A DNA stretch of 64,000 bases, from positions 1 through 64,000 of the forward strand of contig CANQVD010000016.1 in the NCBI GenBank assembly GCA_947627215.1, in the 5' to 3' direction. This stretch comes from an uncultured Eisenbergiella sp. Lineage in GTDB: Bacteria; Bacillota; Clostridia; Lachnospirales; Lachnospiraceae. The notes beneath the pieces are model-generated. The model searched no databases, was not told where the DNA came from, and saw only the letters and a program-made list of their open reading frames with translations. Numbering within the stretch: position 1 is the first letter of the stretch; each line of letters opens with the position of its first letter. Below, in pieces: positions 37,918-47,937 of this stretch. The position numbers were made by a program, and so were the translations under genes.

Positions 37918-40371
37918 TCAGAGCGTGAGCCGGGCGGGCTTTAAGGCTTCGCCGGTCACGGTCACGGTGAGAGCCGTTTCCGGGTCCGTGGGCGCGGCAT
38001 AGATCAGAAGCTGCCCCCGATATGCCCGGCGGCTGTGAGAGCGGTAGTCCGTCACATCGGCCAGGTCGCCGTTTTCCAGCCCCAGCAGTTTTCCGCCGCA
38101 GACATTCACATGCAGCAGCGTGCTGTCGGAATAAACGCGGTTCCCTGCGCAGTCCTGCAGCTCGGCCTCGATCTGGCAGATCCCGTCCCCTGCCGCGCGG
38201 CCGGCGTCGAAGCAGGAAAGCCGTATCTGACAGGCACAGCCGGTGGTGGTCAGCGCATCGCGCAGAAAACGGGTGCCGGTCCGGGAAACGGATGTGTCGG
38301 GGGCGGCGCCCGGCATAGCGGCAGGCTGCGGGCCGTCCGCTTCGGAGGCGTCCGCGTTCATTTCAGCGGGAATCGCCGCCCGCGCTTCCAGTGTGCCGGG
38401 AGTGAAGGGCACGGTCAGGCTGATGCAGTCTTTGTTTTCTTCCTTCCGGAAGGAACCCAGCGATTCTCCGTTCAGGAAAAAAGCGACTTCCGGAAGATTC
38501 GTATAGCATTTGACCAGAACCTCCTCGCCCGCCGGATAGTTCCAGATTTCGGAAACGCGGGCGAATTCCCCCTGGGGCGCATCGGCCGGGATTGCGGTAA
38601 GATGCAGCATGGGCGTATCGGACCAGAAGCTCTGGCGGCGGTAATAGACCGGTTTTTCAAATCCGGCCAGCGTCAGAAGTCCGGCTCCGGAGCCGTGGAC
38701 GGGCCAGCCGTGGGCTTCGCCCAGATAATCGATCCCGGTCCAGAGAAACTGTCCGGAGATATACGGATTGTCCGTGACCGCCTTCCATGCGGCCAGTGTA
38801 TGCCCGTTTTCGCTTCCGAGGATGGCCTTCTCGGGGAATCTCTTATGGCTTTCTTCGTAAAGCTGTTCTTTATAGTTGTAGCCTACCACGTCCAGCGGAT
38901 CCAGAAATCCCAGACGGGAGGAAAGCTCCGGAAAAGCGGCGGCCAGCGTGACGGGCCGGGTGGGATCGTTTTCCCTGGCGATGGCTGCCAGGCGGTCGGA
39001 CAGCACGGCGAGGCGCTGCGCGTTGGGACGGTCCGGATTGTACTGCCGTTCCTGCATGGGCTTGTTGGCGTCGTTGTTGCCCGTCATGGCGGAGAAGGAA
39101 GGATGGCAGTAGGGGTCGTTGGGATAGTCGATCTCATTGCCGATGCTCCATAAGAGGATGCAGGGATGATTCCGGTCGCGCCGGATCATGTCGGAGAGAT
39201 CCTGTCTGTGCCATTGCGGGAAGTCCGCAAAATAGCCCTGGTTGCGGGGCGGATAGACATTGTGTCCCTGCCACCATTTGTTCTTGGGCCCCTCCCATTC
39301 GTCAAAGGCCTCGTCCATGACCAGGAAGCCCATTTCATCGCACAGATCGTAAAGCTCCGGCATGTGGGGATTGTGGCTCATGCGGATGGCATTGCAGCCC
39401 ATGGCCTTCAGCTTGACGAGTCTCCTGCGCCAGACGGCGGGCAGGACGGCGGCCCCCAGGCAGCCCGCGTCGTGATGGACACAGACGCCCTTTAACAGCG
39501 TGGATTTTCCGTTGAGGAACAGGCCCCGGTCCGGGTCGAAGGAGAAGCTGCGGATCCCCACGCGCTGTGTATCAGCGAGGGAGGCTGCAGCGGTCCCGTC
39601 CGGAAGGACATAGGAAACAAATGTCTGCAGGGTATAGAGCGCCGGCGTTTCACAGGACCAGAGCGCGGGCGCAGCGAGCTCCATCCGGTTATCGAGCCGG
39701 ACGGTCTGCCCCTCCTCCAGGGGGGCGGCCTCGCAGGCTTCGGCGACGGGAGCTCCTTCCGGGGAGATCAGGCGGTTGGTGACCGTGACCTGCGCTTTTT
39801 GTCCGCTCAGGTTGATCAGCTCGTTCTGCACCAGTACGGACGCACCGGCCTCGTTCACCTGCGGGGTGGAGAAGAAAATGCCGTTTTCCGCAGGATGTAC
39901 GGGCTCTTCCACGGAAAGCGTCACCTTCCGGGTGATGCCGGAGCCTGTAAACCAGCGGGAATCGGAAATGTCCCGATGATCCACGCAGACGGAGATGATG
40001 TTGTCCCGGTCAAAATGAAACTGGTCGGTGATATCGTAAGAAAAGGAGATATAGCCGTTGGGACGGCAGCCCAGATAGTAGCTGTTGCACCAGACGCGGC
40101 TGTTTTTGTATATGCCGTCAAAGGAAACAGAGATCCGTTTGCCCTGCCATTCTTTTCCGGGTGTCACACGGATGCGGTACCAGCCGATGCCGCCGGCCAG
40201 ATACCCGGTTCCGCTGGAATATTCCCTGGAAAAGGGCAGACCGACGGACCAGTCATGGGGCAGACAGACCTCCTCCCAGTCGGAATCGTCGAACCATGCC
40301 TGCCAGGCATCGGGAGAATCTCCCAGATGAAAGCGGCACCTGTCGTTTAATGTCAAAGTCAGTTTGTCCAT
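37918..40371 (-). CDS. Glycoside hydrolase family 2 (beta-galactosidase-like)
   Basis: GGIGWYRIRV, VCVHHDAGCLGAA, GCNAIRMSHNPH, ILLWSIGNEIDY. Confidence 0.93.
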   Translation of the reverse strand: MDKLTLTLNDRCRFHLGDSPDAWQAWFDDSDWEEVCLPHDWSVGLPFSREYSSGTGYLAGGIGWYRIRVTPGKEWQGKRISVSFDGIYKNSRVWCNSYYLGCRPNGYISFSYDITDQFHFDRDNIISVCVDHRDISDSRWFTGSGITRKVTLSVEEPVHPAENGIFFSTPQVNEAGASVLVQNELINLSGQKAQVTVTNRLISPEGAPVAEACEAAPLEEGQTVRLDNRMELAAPALWSCETPALYTLQTFVSYVLPDGTAAASLADTQRVGIRSFSFDPDRGLFLNGKSTLLKGVCVHHDAGCLGAAVLPAVWRRRLVKLKAMGCNAIRMSHNPHMPELYDLCDEMGFLVMDEAFDEWEGPKNKWWQGHNVYPPRNQGYFADFPQWHRQDLSDMIRRDRNHPCILLWSIGNEIDYPNDPYCHPSFSAMTGNNDANKPMQERQYNPDRPNAQRLAVLSDRLAAIARENDPTRPVTLAAAFPELSSRLGFLDPLDVVGYNYKEQLYEESHKRFPEKAILGSENGHTLAAWKAVTDNPYISGQFLWTGIDYLGEAHGWPVHGSGAGLLTLAGFEKPVYYRRQSFWSDTPMLHLTAIPADAPQGEFARVSEIWNYPAGEEVLVKCYTNLPEVAFFLNGESLGSFRKEENKDCISLTVPFTPGTLEARAAIPAEMNADASEADGPQPAAMPGAAPDTSVSRTGTRFLRDALTTTGCACQIRLSCFDAGRAAGDGICQIEAELQDCAGNRVYSDSTLLHVNVCGGKLLGLENGDLADVTDYRSHSRRAYRGQLLIYAAPTDPETALTVTVTGEALKPARLTL

Positions 40372-40672
40372 AAAAGCCTCCGTATCCGGCGTCGGCGCGC
40401 TCCGGTGCGCAGTCGCCCCTTTTGCCCTTTATTATAGAAGAATGCGTTCCGAAAGCAATGGAAATGGGAGTGAGTTGTTGTAAAATAGCGACTTTTTTCA
40501 AAAAGCGGACCAAAAGGGTTGCCTGCCGGAACCGGCTGCCGTAAAATGTGCGTATCGGGGAGAAGGACAGAATGCGGGCAAAGAGCGAAAAGACGGGGAA
40601 ATCAGAAAATCAGGGAAAATGGAAAATCGGGAAAAACGGAAAGCCGGGGAAAACGGAAAGGAAGGAAAACGG

Positions 40673-41584
40673 ATGGGGAAAAAATATTTGTTTGCGCATT
40701 TTACGGGAGATTCCGGGGATGGAGAGCAGGTCTATTTCGCGGTGAGCGGGGACGGGCTGCACTGGCATGATCTGAACGGCGGAGAACCGGTCCTGCGTTC
40801 CGGGATCGGGGAGAAGGGCGTGCGGGACCCTTTTATTCTGCGTTCCCGGCTGGACGGAAGCTTTTATATTCTGGCGACGGATCTGCGCATCGCCGCCGGG
40901 AAGGGGTGGGACGTTGCTCAGCACGCGGGCAGCAGGAATATGGTGATCTGGGAATCGAAGGATCTGGTTCACTGGTCGGCGCCCTGGTTTTATCGGGTCC
41001 CGCTGGCAGATGCGGGCTGCGTCTGGGCGCCGGAGGCGATCTTCGATCCGAAGCGGGGCATTTATCTGGTATTCTGGGCCTCCTGCGTGAAGCGGGAGGG
41101 GGATCCGGAGGCGAAACAGCGCATTTATTCTTCCTGCACGGCGGATTTCAGGTACTTTACCGAACCACGCCTTTATATTGAGCGCGGGAATCATGTCATC
41201 GATACGACGATCGTGGAGGAAAACGGCGTTTTCTACCGTTTCTCCAAGGATGAGACGGTCAAAAACATCCGCCTGGACCGCGGCACGGATCTGCTGGGGG
41301 ATTTCACGGACGTTCCCAGCGATTCCCTGAACGGCATTCCCGGCGTAGAGGGGCCGGCCGCCTTCGCCCTGCCGGACGGACAGGGCTGGTGTCTGCTGCT
41401 GGACCGTTTCGCTGAGCGGCTGGGGTATCTGCTGCTGATCTGCAGGGATCTGGAGGGTGGCGTTTTTTCCGTGCCCGAGGACTATGATATGGGGCATGGC
41501 ACCAAGCGGCACGGCAGCGTACTGGAGCTGACGGAGGCGGAATACGGGAGGCTGCTGGCCGCCTGGGGCGGGGAAGCCCGATGA
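40673..41584 (+). CDS. GH43-like glycosidase
   Basis: VRDPFILRSRLDGSFYILATDLRI, VWAPEAIFDPKRGIYLVFWA (five-bladed propeller-type motifs). Confidence 0.78.
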   Translation: MGKKYLFAHFTGDSGDGEQVYFAVSGDGLHWHDLNGGEPVLRSGIGEKGVRDPFILRSRLDGSFYILATDLRIAAGKGWDVAQHAGSRNMVIWESKDLVHWSAPWFYRVPLADAGCVWAPEAIFDPKRGIYLVFWASCVKREGDPEAKQRIYSSCTADFRYFTEPRLYIERGNHVIDTTIVEENGVFYRFSKDETVKNIRLDRGTDLLGDFTDVPSDSLNGIPGVEGPAAFALPDGQGWCLLLDRFAERLGYLLLICRDLEGGVFSVPEDYDMGHGTKRHGSVLELTEAEYGRLLAAWGGEAR

Positions 41585-41601
41585 GGTCCGGTCCGGGCAA
41601 C

Positions 41602-41687
41602 TTCGATGAAGCGCAGGCCGGAAAATTCGATGAAGCGCAGGCCGGAAAATTCGATGAAGCACAGGCCGGAAAATTCGATGAAGCCCC
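41602..41687 (+). repeat. 24-bp tandem repeat, ~3.5 copies
   Basis: ttcgatgaagcgcaggccggaaaa at 41602, 41626, 41650 (one change), partial at 41674. Confidence 0.95.
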
Positions 41688-41762
41688 TTTACTTTCGGAC
41701 TTTAATATGTTAAAATTTCAGTGTCTCCGGTGAGGATTCCGTGGCAAAGGGGGTATGCTGGT

Positions 41763-42074
41763 ATGAATAAAAAGATAAAGACGGAAGCCGTGGATCATCT
41801 GTTTGAGGCAGTGCTCAAGCTGCAGAGCAGGGAGGAGTGTTATGCTTTTTTTGAGGATCTGTGCACAGTGAACGAGCTGCTGTCTCTGTCGCAGCGCTTT
41901 GAAGTGGCTGCCATGCTCCGGGAGGGCCGAACCTATCTGGACATCGCGGAGAAGACCGGCGCATCCACCGCCACGATCAGCCGGGTGAACCGTTCGCTCA
42001 ACTATGGGAACGACGGCTATGCGCTTGTCTTTGACAGGATTGACGGGAGCGGGGAGCAGAAGGTGGGCGCGTGA
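41763..42074 (+). CDS. TrpR-like YerC/YecD family regulator
   Basis: FFEDLCTVNELLSLSQRFEVAAMLREGRTYLDIAEKTGASTATISRVNRSL. Confidence 0.92.
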   Translation: MNKKIKTEAVDHLFEAVLKLQSREECYAFFEDLCTVNELLSLSQRFEVAAMLREGRTYLDIAEKTGASTATISRVNRSLNYGNDGYALVFDRIDGSGEQKVGA

Positions 42075-42260
42075 GCATACAGGCGTGAACCGGACTGTCC
42101 GGCGCGTGACCGTGCCGGAAACGGGGCCGCGTGCATACCAGAATGCATAGCGGCGTTCTGTCAAATTCGCGGATATTTGTGAATTTTTGCTTTACTTTTC
42201 AGGACGAATGTGCTATGCTGAACTATGTTACAGGTAACAACTTTTTCAGGAGGTATCTAC

Positions 42261-42461
42261 ATGAACAAGGGTACGGTTAAGTGGTTTAACAACCAGAAGG
42301 GCTATGGATTCATTTCCGATGAAGCCGGTCACGATGTATTCGTACATTACTCCGGACTGAACATGGAAGGCTTCAAGTCTCTGGAAGAGGGCGCGGCTGT
42401 TGAGTACGACGTCATCCAGGGCGAGAAGGGCCCCCAGGCTGTTAACGTAACCAAATTATGA
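42261..42461 (+). CDS. Cold-shock protein
   Basis: [33 protein letters not shown]. Confidence 0.97.
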   Translation: MNKGTVKWFNNQKGYGFISDEAGHDVFVHYSGLNMEGFKSLEEGAAVEYDVIQGEKGPQAVNVTKL

Positions 42462-42577
42462 GATCTGAGGGATCTTGAAGCTGTCTTATCATAGATCTAT
42501 GTGCCTGTTCTTTAAATATAGAAACGCAGTTTCTGGTTTTTAAATGAATTCGAACTAGTAAATGATTAAGGAAAGCA

Positions 42578-42608
42578 GAAAAAACCGGCCGGTACGGCCG
42601 GTTTTTTT
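42578..42608 (+). terminator. Intrinsic terminator downstream of cold-shock gene
   Basis: aaaccggccggtacggccggttttttt. Confidence 0.8.
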
Positions 42609-42663
42609 GTGCTCCGTTCCGGCCGCGCGCATATGATATAGCAGATCGTTTCCGCAGGAGGAT

Positions 42664-43680
42664 ATGATGAAAAAGAAGCTTCTGGCCTTTCTTCTGCTGA
42701 CGGCGGCGCTGACGTTCGGGCTCGCCGGCTGCGGCAGAAAAGGAGATACGAAAGAGGAGGGTGCGGCGGGCGTGCCGGTAACGCTGAACGAGGTCGCGCA
42801 CTCCATTTTTTATGCGCCCATGTATGTGGCGATCGAGGAGGGGTATTTTGAGGAGGAAGGGATCGACCTGACTCTCGTGACGGGTTTTGGCGCTGACAAA
42901 ACCATGACCGCAGTGCTTTCCGGGGAGGCGGACATCGGCTTCATGGGTTCCGAGTCCACGATCTATGCCTATCTGGGCGGCGCGGACGATCCGGTGGTGA
43001 ATTTCGCCCAGCTCACCCAGCGGGCCGGGAATTTCCTGGTTTCCAGAGAGCCGGTGGAGGATTTCACCTGGGATATGCTGAAGGGGAAGAATGTGTTGGG
43101 CGGCCGCGCGGGCGGCATGCCGGAGATGGTGTTTGAATATATCCTGAAAAAGCACGGCATCGATCCGGCGGCAGACCTGAATATCGATCAGAGCATCGAT
43201 TTCGGTTCCACGGCCGCGGCATTTTCCGGCGGGCAGGGGGATTATACGGTGGAGTTTGAGCCCCATGCCACGGCTTTGGAGCAGAAGGGAGACGGCTATG
43301 TGGCGGCTTCCCTGGGCGAGGATTCCGGGTATGTGCCGTATACCGCCTTTTCCGCCAAAAAAAGCTATCTGGAGAACAATCCGGAGGTGATTCAAAGATT
43401 CACCAACGCGCTGCAGAAGGGCATGGAATACGTGGCGGGCCATACGCCGGAGGAGGTCGCGGCCGTCATTCAGCCGCAGTTTGCCGAGACCGACGAAGCG
43501 GCGCTGACCGCCATTGTGGAGCGCTATTATGCGCAGGATACCTGGAAGGAGGATCTGATCTTCCGGGAGGACGCGTTCATCCTGCTGCAGGATATTCTGG
43601 AGGAGGCAGGAGAGCTTTCCGAGCGGGTCCCCTATGAAGCGCTGGTGACCACACAGTTCGCCGAAAAGGCGCTGGAGTGA
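42664..43680 (+). CDS. ABC transporter substrate-binding lipoprotein (NMT1/SsuA-like)
   Basis: Lipobox GLAGCG; HSIFYAPMYVAIEEGYFEEEGIDLTLVTG. Confidence 0.88.
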   Translation: MMKKKLLAFLLLTAALTFGLAGCGRKGDTKEEGAAGVPVTLNEVAHSIFYAPMYVAIEEGYFEEEGIDLTLVTGFGADKTMTAVLSGEADIGFMGSESTIYAYLGGADDPVVNFAQLTQRAGNFLVSREPVEDFTWDMLKGKNVLGGRAGGMPEMVFEYILKKHGIDPAADLNIDQSIDFGSTAAAFSGGQGDYTVEFEPHATALEQKGDGYVAASLGEDSGYVPYTAFSAKKSYLENNPEVIQRFTNALQKGMEYVAGHTPEEVAAVIQPQFAETDEAALTAIVERYYAQDTWKEDLIFREDAFILLQDILEEAGELSERVPYEALVTTQFAEKALE

Positions 43681-43694
43681 TCCGCATCCGGTGA

Positions 43695-43937
43695 GGCTCC
43701 CCGTCCCCGCGCCAAAGGGCCGAAACGGCCGCCCCGCCTCCGCACACGGACAGGGGAAGCGAGTATGCAGACTCTTGAAAAACGCCAGCACTTAGCGAAG
43801 CAAGCCCAACGGGCGAAGCTGAGCTTAGTGCTGCTGCGTTTTTCACGAAGCGAGAGCGTGTCTGCATCTGCTTCCCCTGTCCGTGTGCGGAGGCGGGGCG
43901 GCCGTTTCGGCCCTTTGGCGCGGGGACGGAGCGCCGG
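43695..43937. repeat. Long nested palindrome, element B
   Basis: Arms ctccccgtccccgcgccaaagggccgaaacggccgccccgcctccgcacacggacaggggaag / cttcccctgtccgtgtgcggaggcggggcggccgtttcggccctttggcgcggggacgg; core homologous to reverse complement of element A core. Confidence 0.9.
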
Positions 43938-44084
43938 ACTGTGCGGGTGCAGACAGCGGCCAACAAAAATTTCATATGGCCTGTTTTTCAGTTGTTTTCA
44001 GGGGCGGAATCTGGTAAAATGAACGGTAGATGAGAACGTGAAAACGGGCCCGGACGGAGGATTCGTCCGGGGAGAAAGAGGCAT

Positions 44085-46637
44085 ATGAGCATATACGATA
44101 CACTGAACAACCGGCAGCGAGAGGCGGTTTTTAAGACGAAGGGGCCGGTTCTGATTCTGGCGGGCGCGGGAAGCGGCAAAACGAGGGTGCTGACCCACCG
44201 GATCGCCTGGCTGATCGAGCATGAGGGCGTGCGCCCGTGGAACATTCTGGCCATCACTTTTACCAACAAGGCCGCCGGAGAAATGCGGGAGCGGGTGGAC
44301 GATATCGTGGGACACGGTTCCGAGGCGGTATGGGTATCCACCTTTCATTCCTGCTGTGTGCGCATTTTGAGAAGATACATAGACCGGCTCGGATATGAGA
44401 CGAATTTTTCCATCTATGACGCGGATGACAGCAGGAATCTGATCAAGGAAGTGTGCAGGCGGCTGCAGGTGGATACCAAGACCTATAAGGAGAGAAGTCT
44501 GCTTGCGGCGATCTCCTCCGCCAAGAACGAGTTGATCGGGCCGGAGGAATACGAGCGGAGCGTCAGGGGCGATTTCGGGAAGCAGAGGACGGCGCAGGTT
44601 TACAGGGAATATCAGACTGCGCTGAAGAAAAACAACGCGCTGGATTTCGACGATCTGATCGGAAAGACTGTGGAGCTGTTCAAAAAATGTCCGGACGTGC
44701 TGGAAGGGTATCAGGAGCGTTTTCGCTATATCATGGTGGACGAGTATCAGGACACCAATACGGCGCAGTTTGAGCTGGTGCGGCTGCTGGCGCAGAAATA
44801 CCGGAACCTGTGCGTGGTGGGCGACGACGATCAGTCCATTTATAAATTCCGGGGCGCCAATATCAGCAACATTCTGGATTTTGAAAAATATTTTCCGGAA
44901 TGCGCGGTGATCCGGCTGGAGCAGAACTACCGTTCCACCCAGACGATTCTGGACGCGGCCAACGCCGTGATCAAAAACAACATGGAGCGCAGGGACAAGG
45001 CTCTCTGGACGGATAAGGGAGCGGGCAGTCCGATCCATTTCAGACCCTTCGATACCGCGCACGATGAGGCGGAGTATATCGCCGGCGATGTGGCGCGGCG
45101 GGTCCGGCAGCGCGAGGCGGAATATAAAGACTGCGCGGTGCTTTACCGCACCAACGCCCAGGCCCGTCTGCTGGAGGAATGCTTTATCATGGAGGGCATT
45201 CCCTATGATGTGGTGGGCGGTGTGAACTTTTATTCCCGAAAAGAGATCAAGGATATTCTGGCCTATCTGAAAACCGTCGACAACGGGCTGGACGATCTGC
45301 AGGTTCGCCGTATCATTAACGTCCCCAGGAGGGGAATCGGGACGGCCACTCTCAATAAGGTACAGGCCTATGCGGAGGAACACGACCTCAGCTTTTACGA
45401 TGCGCTGCGCTGTGCGGACCAGATCCCGGGAATCGGCAAAAGCGTCGCCAGGCTGGACGCTTTCGTGACGATGATCCAGGCGTTCCGGGCCAAACTGGAA
45501 TTTTACAGCTTACAGGAGCTGGTGAAGGATATTCTGGATACCACAGGCTATGTGAAGGAGCTGGAGGGGTCCGACGAGGAGGATTTTCAGGACCGGATCG
45601 ACAATATTGACGAGTTCGTCAGCAAGGTCGTGGGCTATGAAGCTTCCCAGGAGGACGCCACGCTGACCGGGTTTCTGGCGGAGGTGGCGCTGGTGGCCGA
45701 TATCGACAGCGTGGAGGAGGACAGGAACCGGGCGTTGCTGATGACGCTGCATTCCGCCAAGGGGCTGGAGTTTCCCGTCGTTTATCTGGCGGGGCTGGAG
45801 GACGGCCTTTTTCCCAGCTATATGAGCATCATGGACGACGATCCCACCGCTGTGGAGGAAGAACGGCGGCTGGCCTATGTGGGCATCACCCGGGCGAAGG
45901 CGGATCTGACGATCACCTATGCCAGATCCCGCATGGTGCATGGGGAAACGCAGTATAACGCGGTGAGCCGTTTCGTGCGGGAGATCCCGGACCGGCTGTT
46001 GGACCGGCGGGTGCCGGGAGCGAAACGGTTTTCCTTCGGAGAGTCCGGGGAGGACTTCGAAAGCGGGGACAGTCCGGCAGGAGGCTGGACCGGCGATGCG
46101 GATATTCCTGCGCGGGGGTGGAACCGCGGGCAGGACGGTCCGACAGGAAGATGGGGCAGCGGTGCGGATGTTCCTGCGCGGGGCTGGAACCGTGACGCGG
46201 ACGATCAGGCAGGAAGATGGGGCAGCGATGCGGATGTTCCTGCGCGGGGCTGGAACCGTGACGCGGACAGCCAGACGGAGAGCGGTAGCGGCGGTTGGGG
46301 CAGATGGAACAGCGGTTCCGGGCAGACGGCGGCCGCGTTCGGCGGCAGAGGAAAGCCCAGGGCGACGGTAAAGCCCAAACGCACCGCAGCGGAGCATAAG
46401 CCCTTTATCGCGCAGGGAATCGAAAGTCTGTCCGGCATCAGCGGCCTGCAGAAGGGCGCGGGTGTCAAAAGCGGTCTGGAATACGGTGTGGGGGACCGGG
46501 TGCGCCATATCAGGTTTGGCGACGGGACTGTAACGGACATTGTGGACGATCCGCGGGATTATAAAGTGACCATACAGTTTGACGGGGCGGGACAGAAGAT
46601 CATGTATGCCGCTTTTGCCAAGCTGAAAAAAATATAA
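44085..46637 (+). CDS. pcrA: UvrD/PcrA-type ATP-dependent DNA helicase
   Basis: LNNRQREAV, LAGAGSGKTRVLTHRIAWLIE, VDEYQDTN, VVGDDDQSIYKFRGA, TLHSAKGLEFPVVYLAG. Confidence 0.96.
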   Translation: MSIYDTLNNRQREAVFKTKGPVLILAGAGSGKTRVLTHRIAWLIEHEGVRPWNILAITFTNKAAGEMRERVDDIVGHGSEAVWVSTFHSCCVRILRRYIDRLGYETNFSIYDADDSRNLIKEVCRRLQVDTKTYKERSLLAAISSAKNELIGPEEYERSVRGDFGKQRTAQVYREYQTALKKNNALDFDDLIGKTVELFKKCPDVLEGYQERFRYIMVDEYQDTNTAQFELVRLLAQKYRNLCVVGDDDQSIYKFRGANISNILDFEKYFPECAVIRLEQNYRSTQTILDAANAVIKNNMERRDKALWTDKGAGSPIHFRPFDTAHDEAEYIAGDVARRVRQREAEYKDCAVLYRTNAQARLLEECFIMEGIPYDVVGGVNFYSRKEIKDILAYLKTVDNGLDDLQVRRIINVPRRGIGTATLNKVQAYAEEHDLSFYDALRCADQIPGIGKSVARLDAFVTMIQAFRAKLEFYSLQELVKDILDTTGYVKELEGSDEEDFQDRIDNIDEFVSKVVGYEASQEDATLTGFLAEVALVADIDSVEEDRNRALLMTLHSAKGLEFPVVYLAGLEDGLFPSYMSIMDDDPTAVEEERRLAYVGITRAKADLTITYARSRMVHGETQYNAVSRFVREIPDRLLDRRVPGAKRFSFGESGEDFESGDSPAGGWTGDADIPARGWNRGQDGPTGRWGSGADVPARGWNRDADDQAGRWGSDADVPARGWNRDADSQTESGSGGWGRWNSGSGQTAAAFGGRGKPRATVKPKRTAAEHKPFIAQGIESLSGISGLQKGAGVKSGLEYGVGDRVRHIRFGDGTVTDIVDDPRDYKVTIQFDGAGQKIMYAAFAKLKKI
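46098..46280 (+). repeat. 66-bp tandem repeats in pcrA linker
   Basis: Three units starting gcggatRttcctgcgcgggg at 46098, 46164, 46230; 22-aa unit ADVPARGWNRDADDQAGRWGSD. Confidence 0.92.
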
Positions 46638-46655
46638 GGAAAAGAGGGAGAAGGT

Positions 46656-47330
46656 ATGAATCTGCAGGAGCTGAACTGGTTTTCCATCGTGCTCCGGATC
46701 CTTCTGTCCGCCGGGGTGGGCTGTCTCATCGGGCTGGAGCGGGAGAGCAAGAATCATCCCGCCGGATTCCGGACGTATGTGCTGGTCTGTCTGGGGGCCT
46801 GTCTGGTCATGATGACCAATCAGTATCTGTTCACCACTTTCCAAAGCGGCGATCCGGCCAGACTGGGGGCTCAGGTCATCAGCGGCATCGGTTTCCTGGG
46901 CGCCGGGACGATTCTGGTGACCCGGAACAATCAGGTGCGCGGGCTGACCACGGCGGCCGCGCTGTGGGCCGCTGCCTGTATCGGCCTGGCGGCGGGCGCG
47001 GGCTTTTATGAGGGCGCGGTGACGATCGGCGTGATCCTGGTGCTGGTCATGATCTTTTTCAAGCCGCTGGACAACAAGGTACGGCTGGAATTCGGCTATA
47101 TCCGCCTGTACATCCACTTCGACAACAGCGACGTGATCGACGTTTTCCTGCGGAAGTGCCAGGAGGACCGCCTGCACGTGATCGACATGCAGCCCGTGCT
47201 GCAGAAGGACGAGCATAACGGCGGGATCGTCGTGCTGGTGGAGATGAAGGGGCCGTATAAGGTGGATCATGAAAGGGTCCTGGATCGGCTGGGCTCGCTG
47301 AAGGGCGTCCGGCACATGGAAGAAATATGA
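46656..47330 (+). CDS. MgtC/SapB family protein
   Basis: LLSAGVGCLIGLERESKNHPAGFRTYVLVCLGACLVM, GIGFLGAGTILV. Confidence 0.93.
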   Translation: MNLQELNWFSIVLRILLSAGVGCLIGLERESKNHPAGFRTYVLVCLGACLVMMTNQYLFTTFQSGDPARLGAQVISGIGFLGAGTILVTRNNQVRGLTTAAALWAAACIGLAAGAGFYEGAVTIGVILVLVMIFFKPLDNKVRLEFGYIRLYIHFDNSDVIDVFLRKCQEDRLHVIDMQPVLQKDEHNGGIVVLVEMKGPYKVDHERVLDRLGSLKGVRHMEEI

Positions 47331-47491
47331 GTTCGGCGCGATGCGGCGTCGGGAAGGGCGGCATCGCGGAAAATGCGTCCGTTTTTTTGAGAACTTTGAT
47401 TTTTTTATAGTAAAAACGGTCGATCAGTGGTATGATAAAAAACGGAAGGGTTTTTGCATATTGCATTTTGAAAGGGAAAGGGTGGTTTAAA

Positions 47492-47779
47492 ATGGCGAAG
47501 CTTGACGAATTGCTGGAAATGATGAAGAAAAAAGAAGAGAAGAAAAACTGTGTGATCTGGATCCTGGCCATCGTCGGGGCGGTTGTGGTGATCGCGGCCA
47601 TCGCTTATGCGGTATACCGCTATCTGACGCCGGATTATCTGGACGATTTCGAGGATGACTTCGACGACGATTTCGAGGACGACGATCTGGAGGAAGAGGC
47701 TTCCGCGGAGAAAAAGGAAGAGCCCAAAGAGGAAGAAAAGGCCGAGGCTCCTGCTGAGGAAGCGGAAAAGGCGGAATGA
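47492..47779 (+). CDS. Small single-TM protein with acidic/Lys-Glu tail
   Basis: MAKLDELLEMMKKKEEKKNCVIWILAIVGAVVVIAAIAYAVYRYL + DDFEDDFDDDFEDDD tail. Confidence 0.75.
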   Translation: MAKLDELLEMMKKKEEKKNCVIWILAIVGAVVVIAAIAYAVYRYLTPDYLDDFEDDFDDDFEDDDLEEEASAEKKEEPKEEEKAEAPAEEAEKAE

Positions 47780-47845
47780 TACTCCAGAATCTGTGTTCCG
47801 GCGAATGATCGGAACAACTGAGACGGAAACGGGACGTTCCGGTGC

Positions 47846-47898
47846 CGGCGGAAGGTGTTTTATTCCGCCGGCTTTCGGGATGTCTTTTTTTATGACGG
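47846..47898 (+). terminator. Terminator-like hairpin
   Basis: gccggcggaa-ggtgtttta-ttccgccggc...tctttttttat. Confidence 0.5.
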
Positions 47899-47937
47899 CG
47901 TGCGCTGCAAAAAGAGGAAGCGGAGACAGGGATTTTT

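Noticed and set aside
45510-47315. 601-aa minus-strand ORF opposite pcrA/mgtC
   Set aside because: Spans two clear plus-strand genes; low-complexity PAPRRN repeats mirror the pcrA minisatellite.
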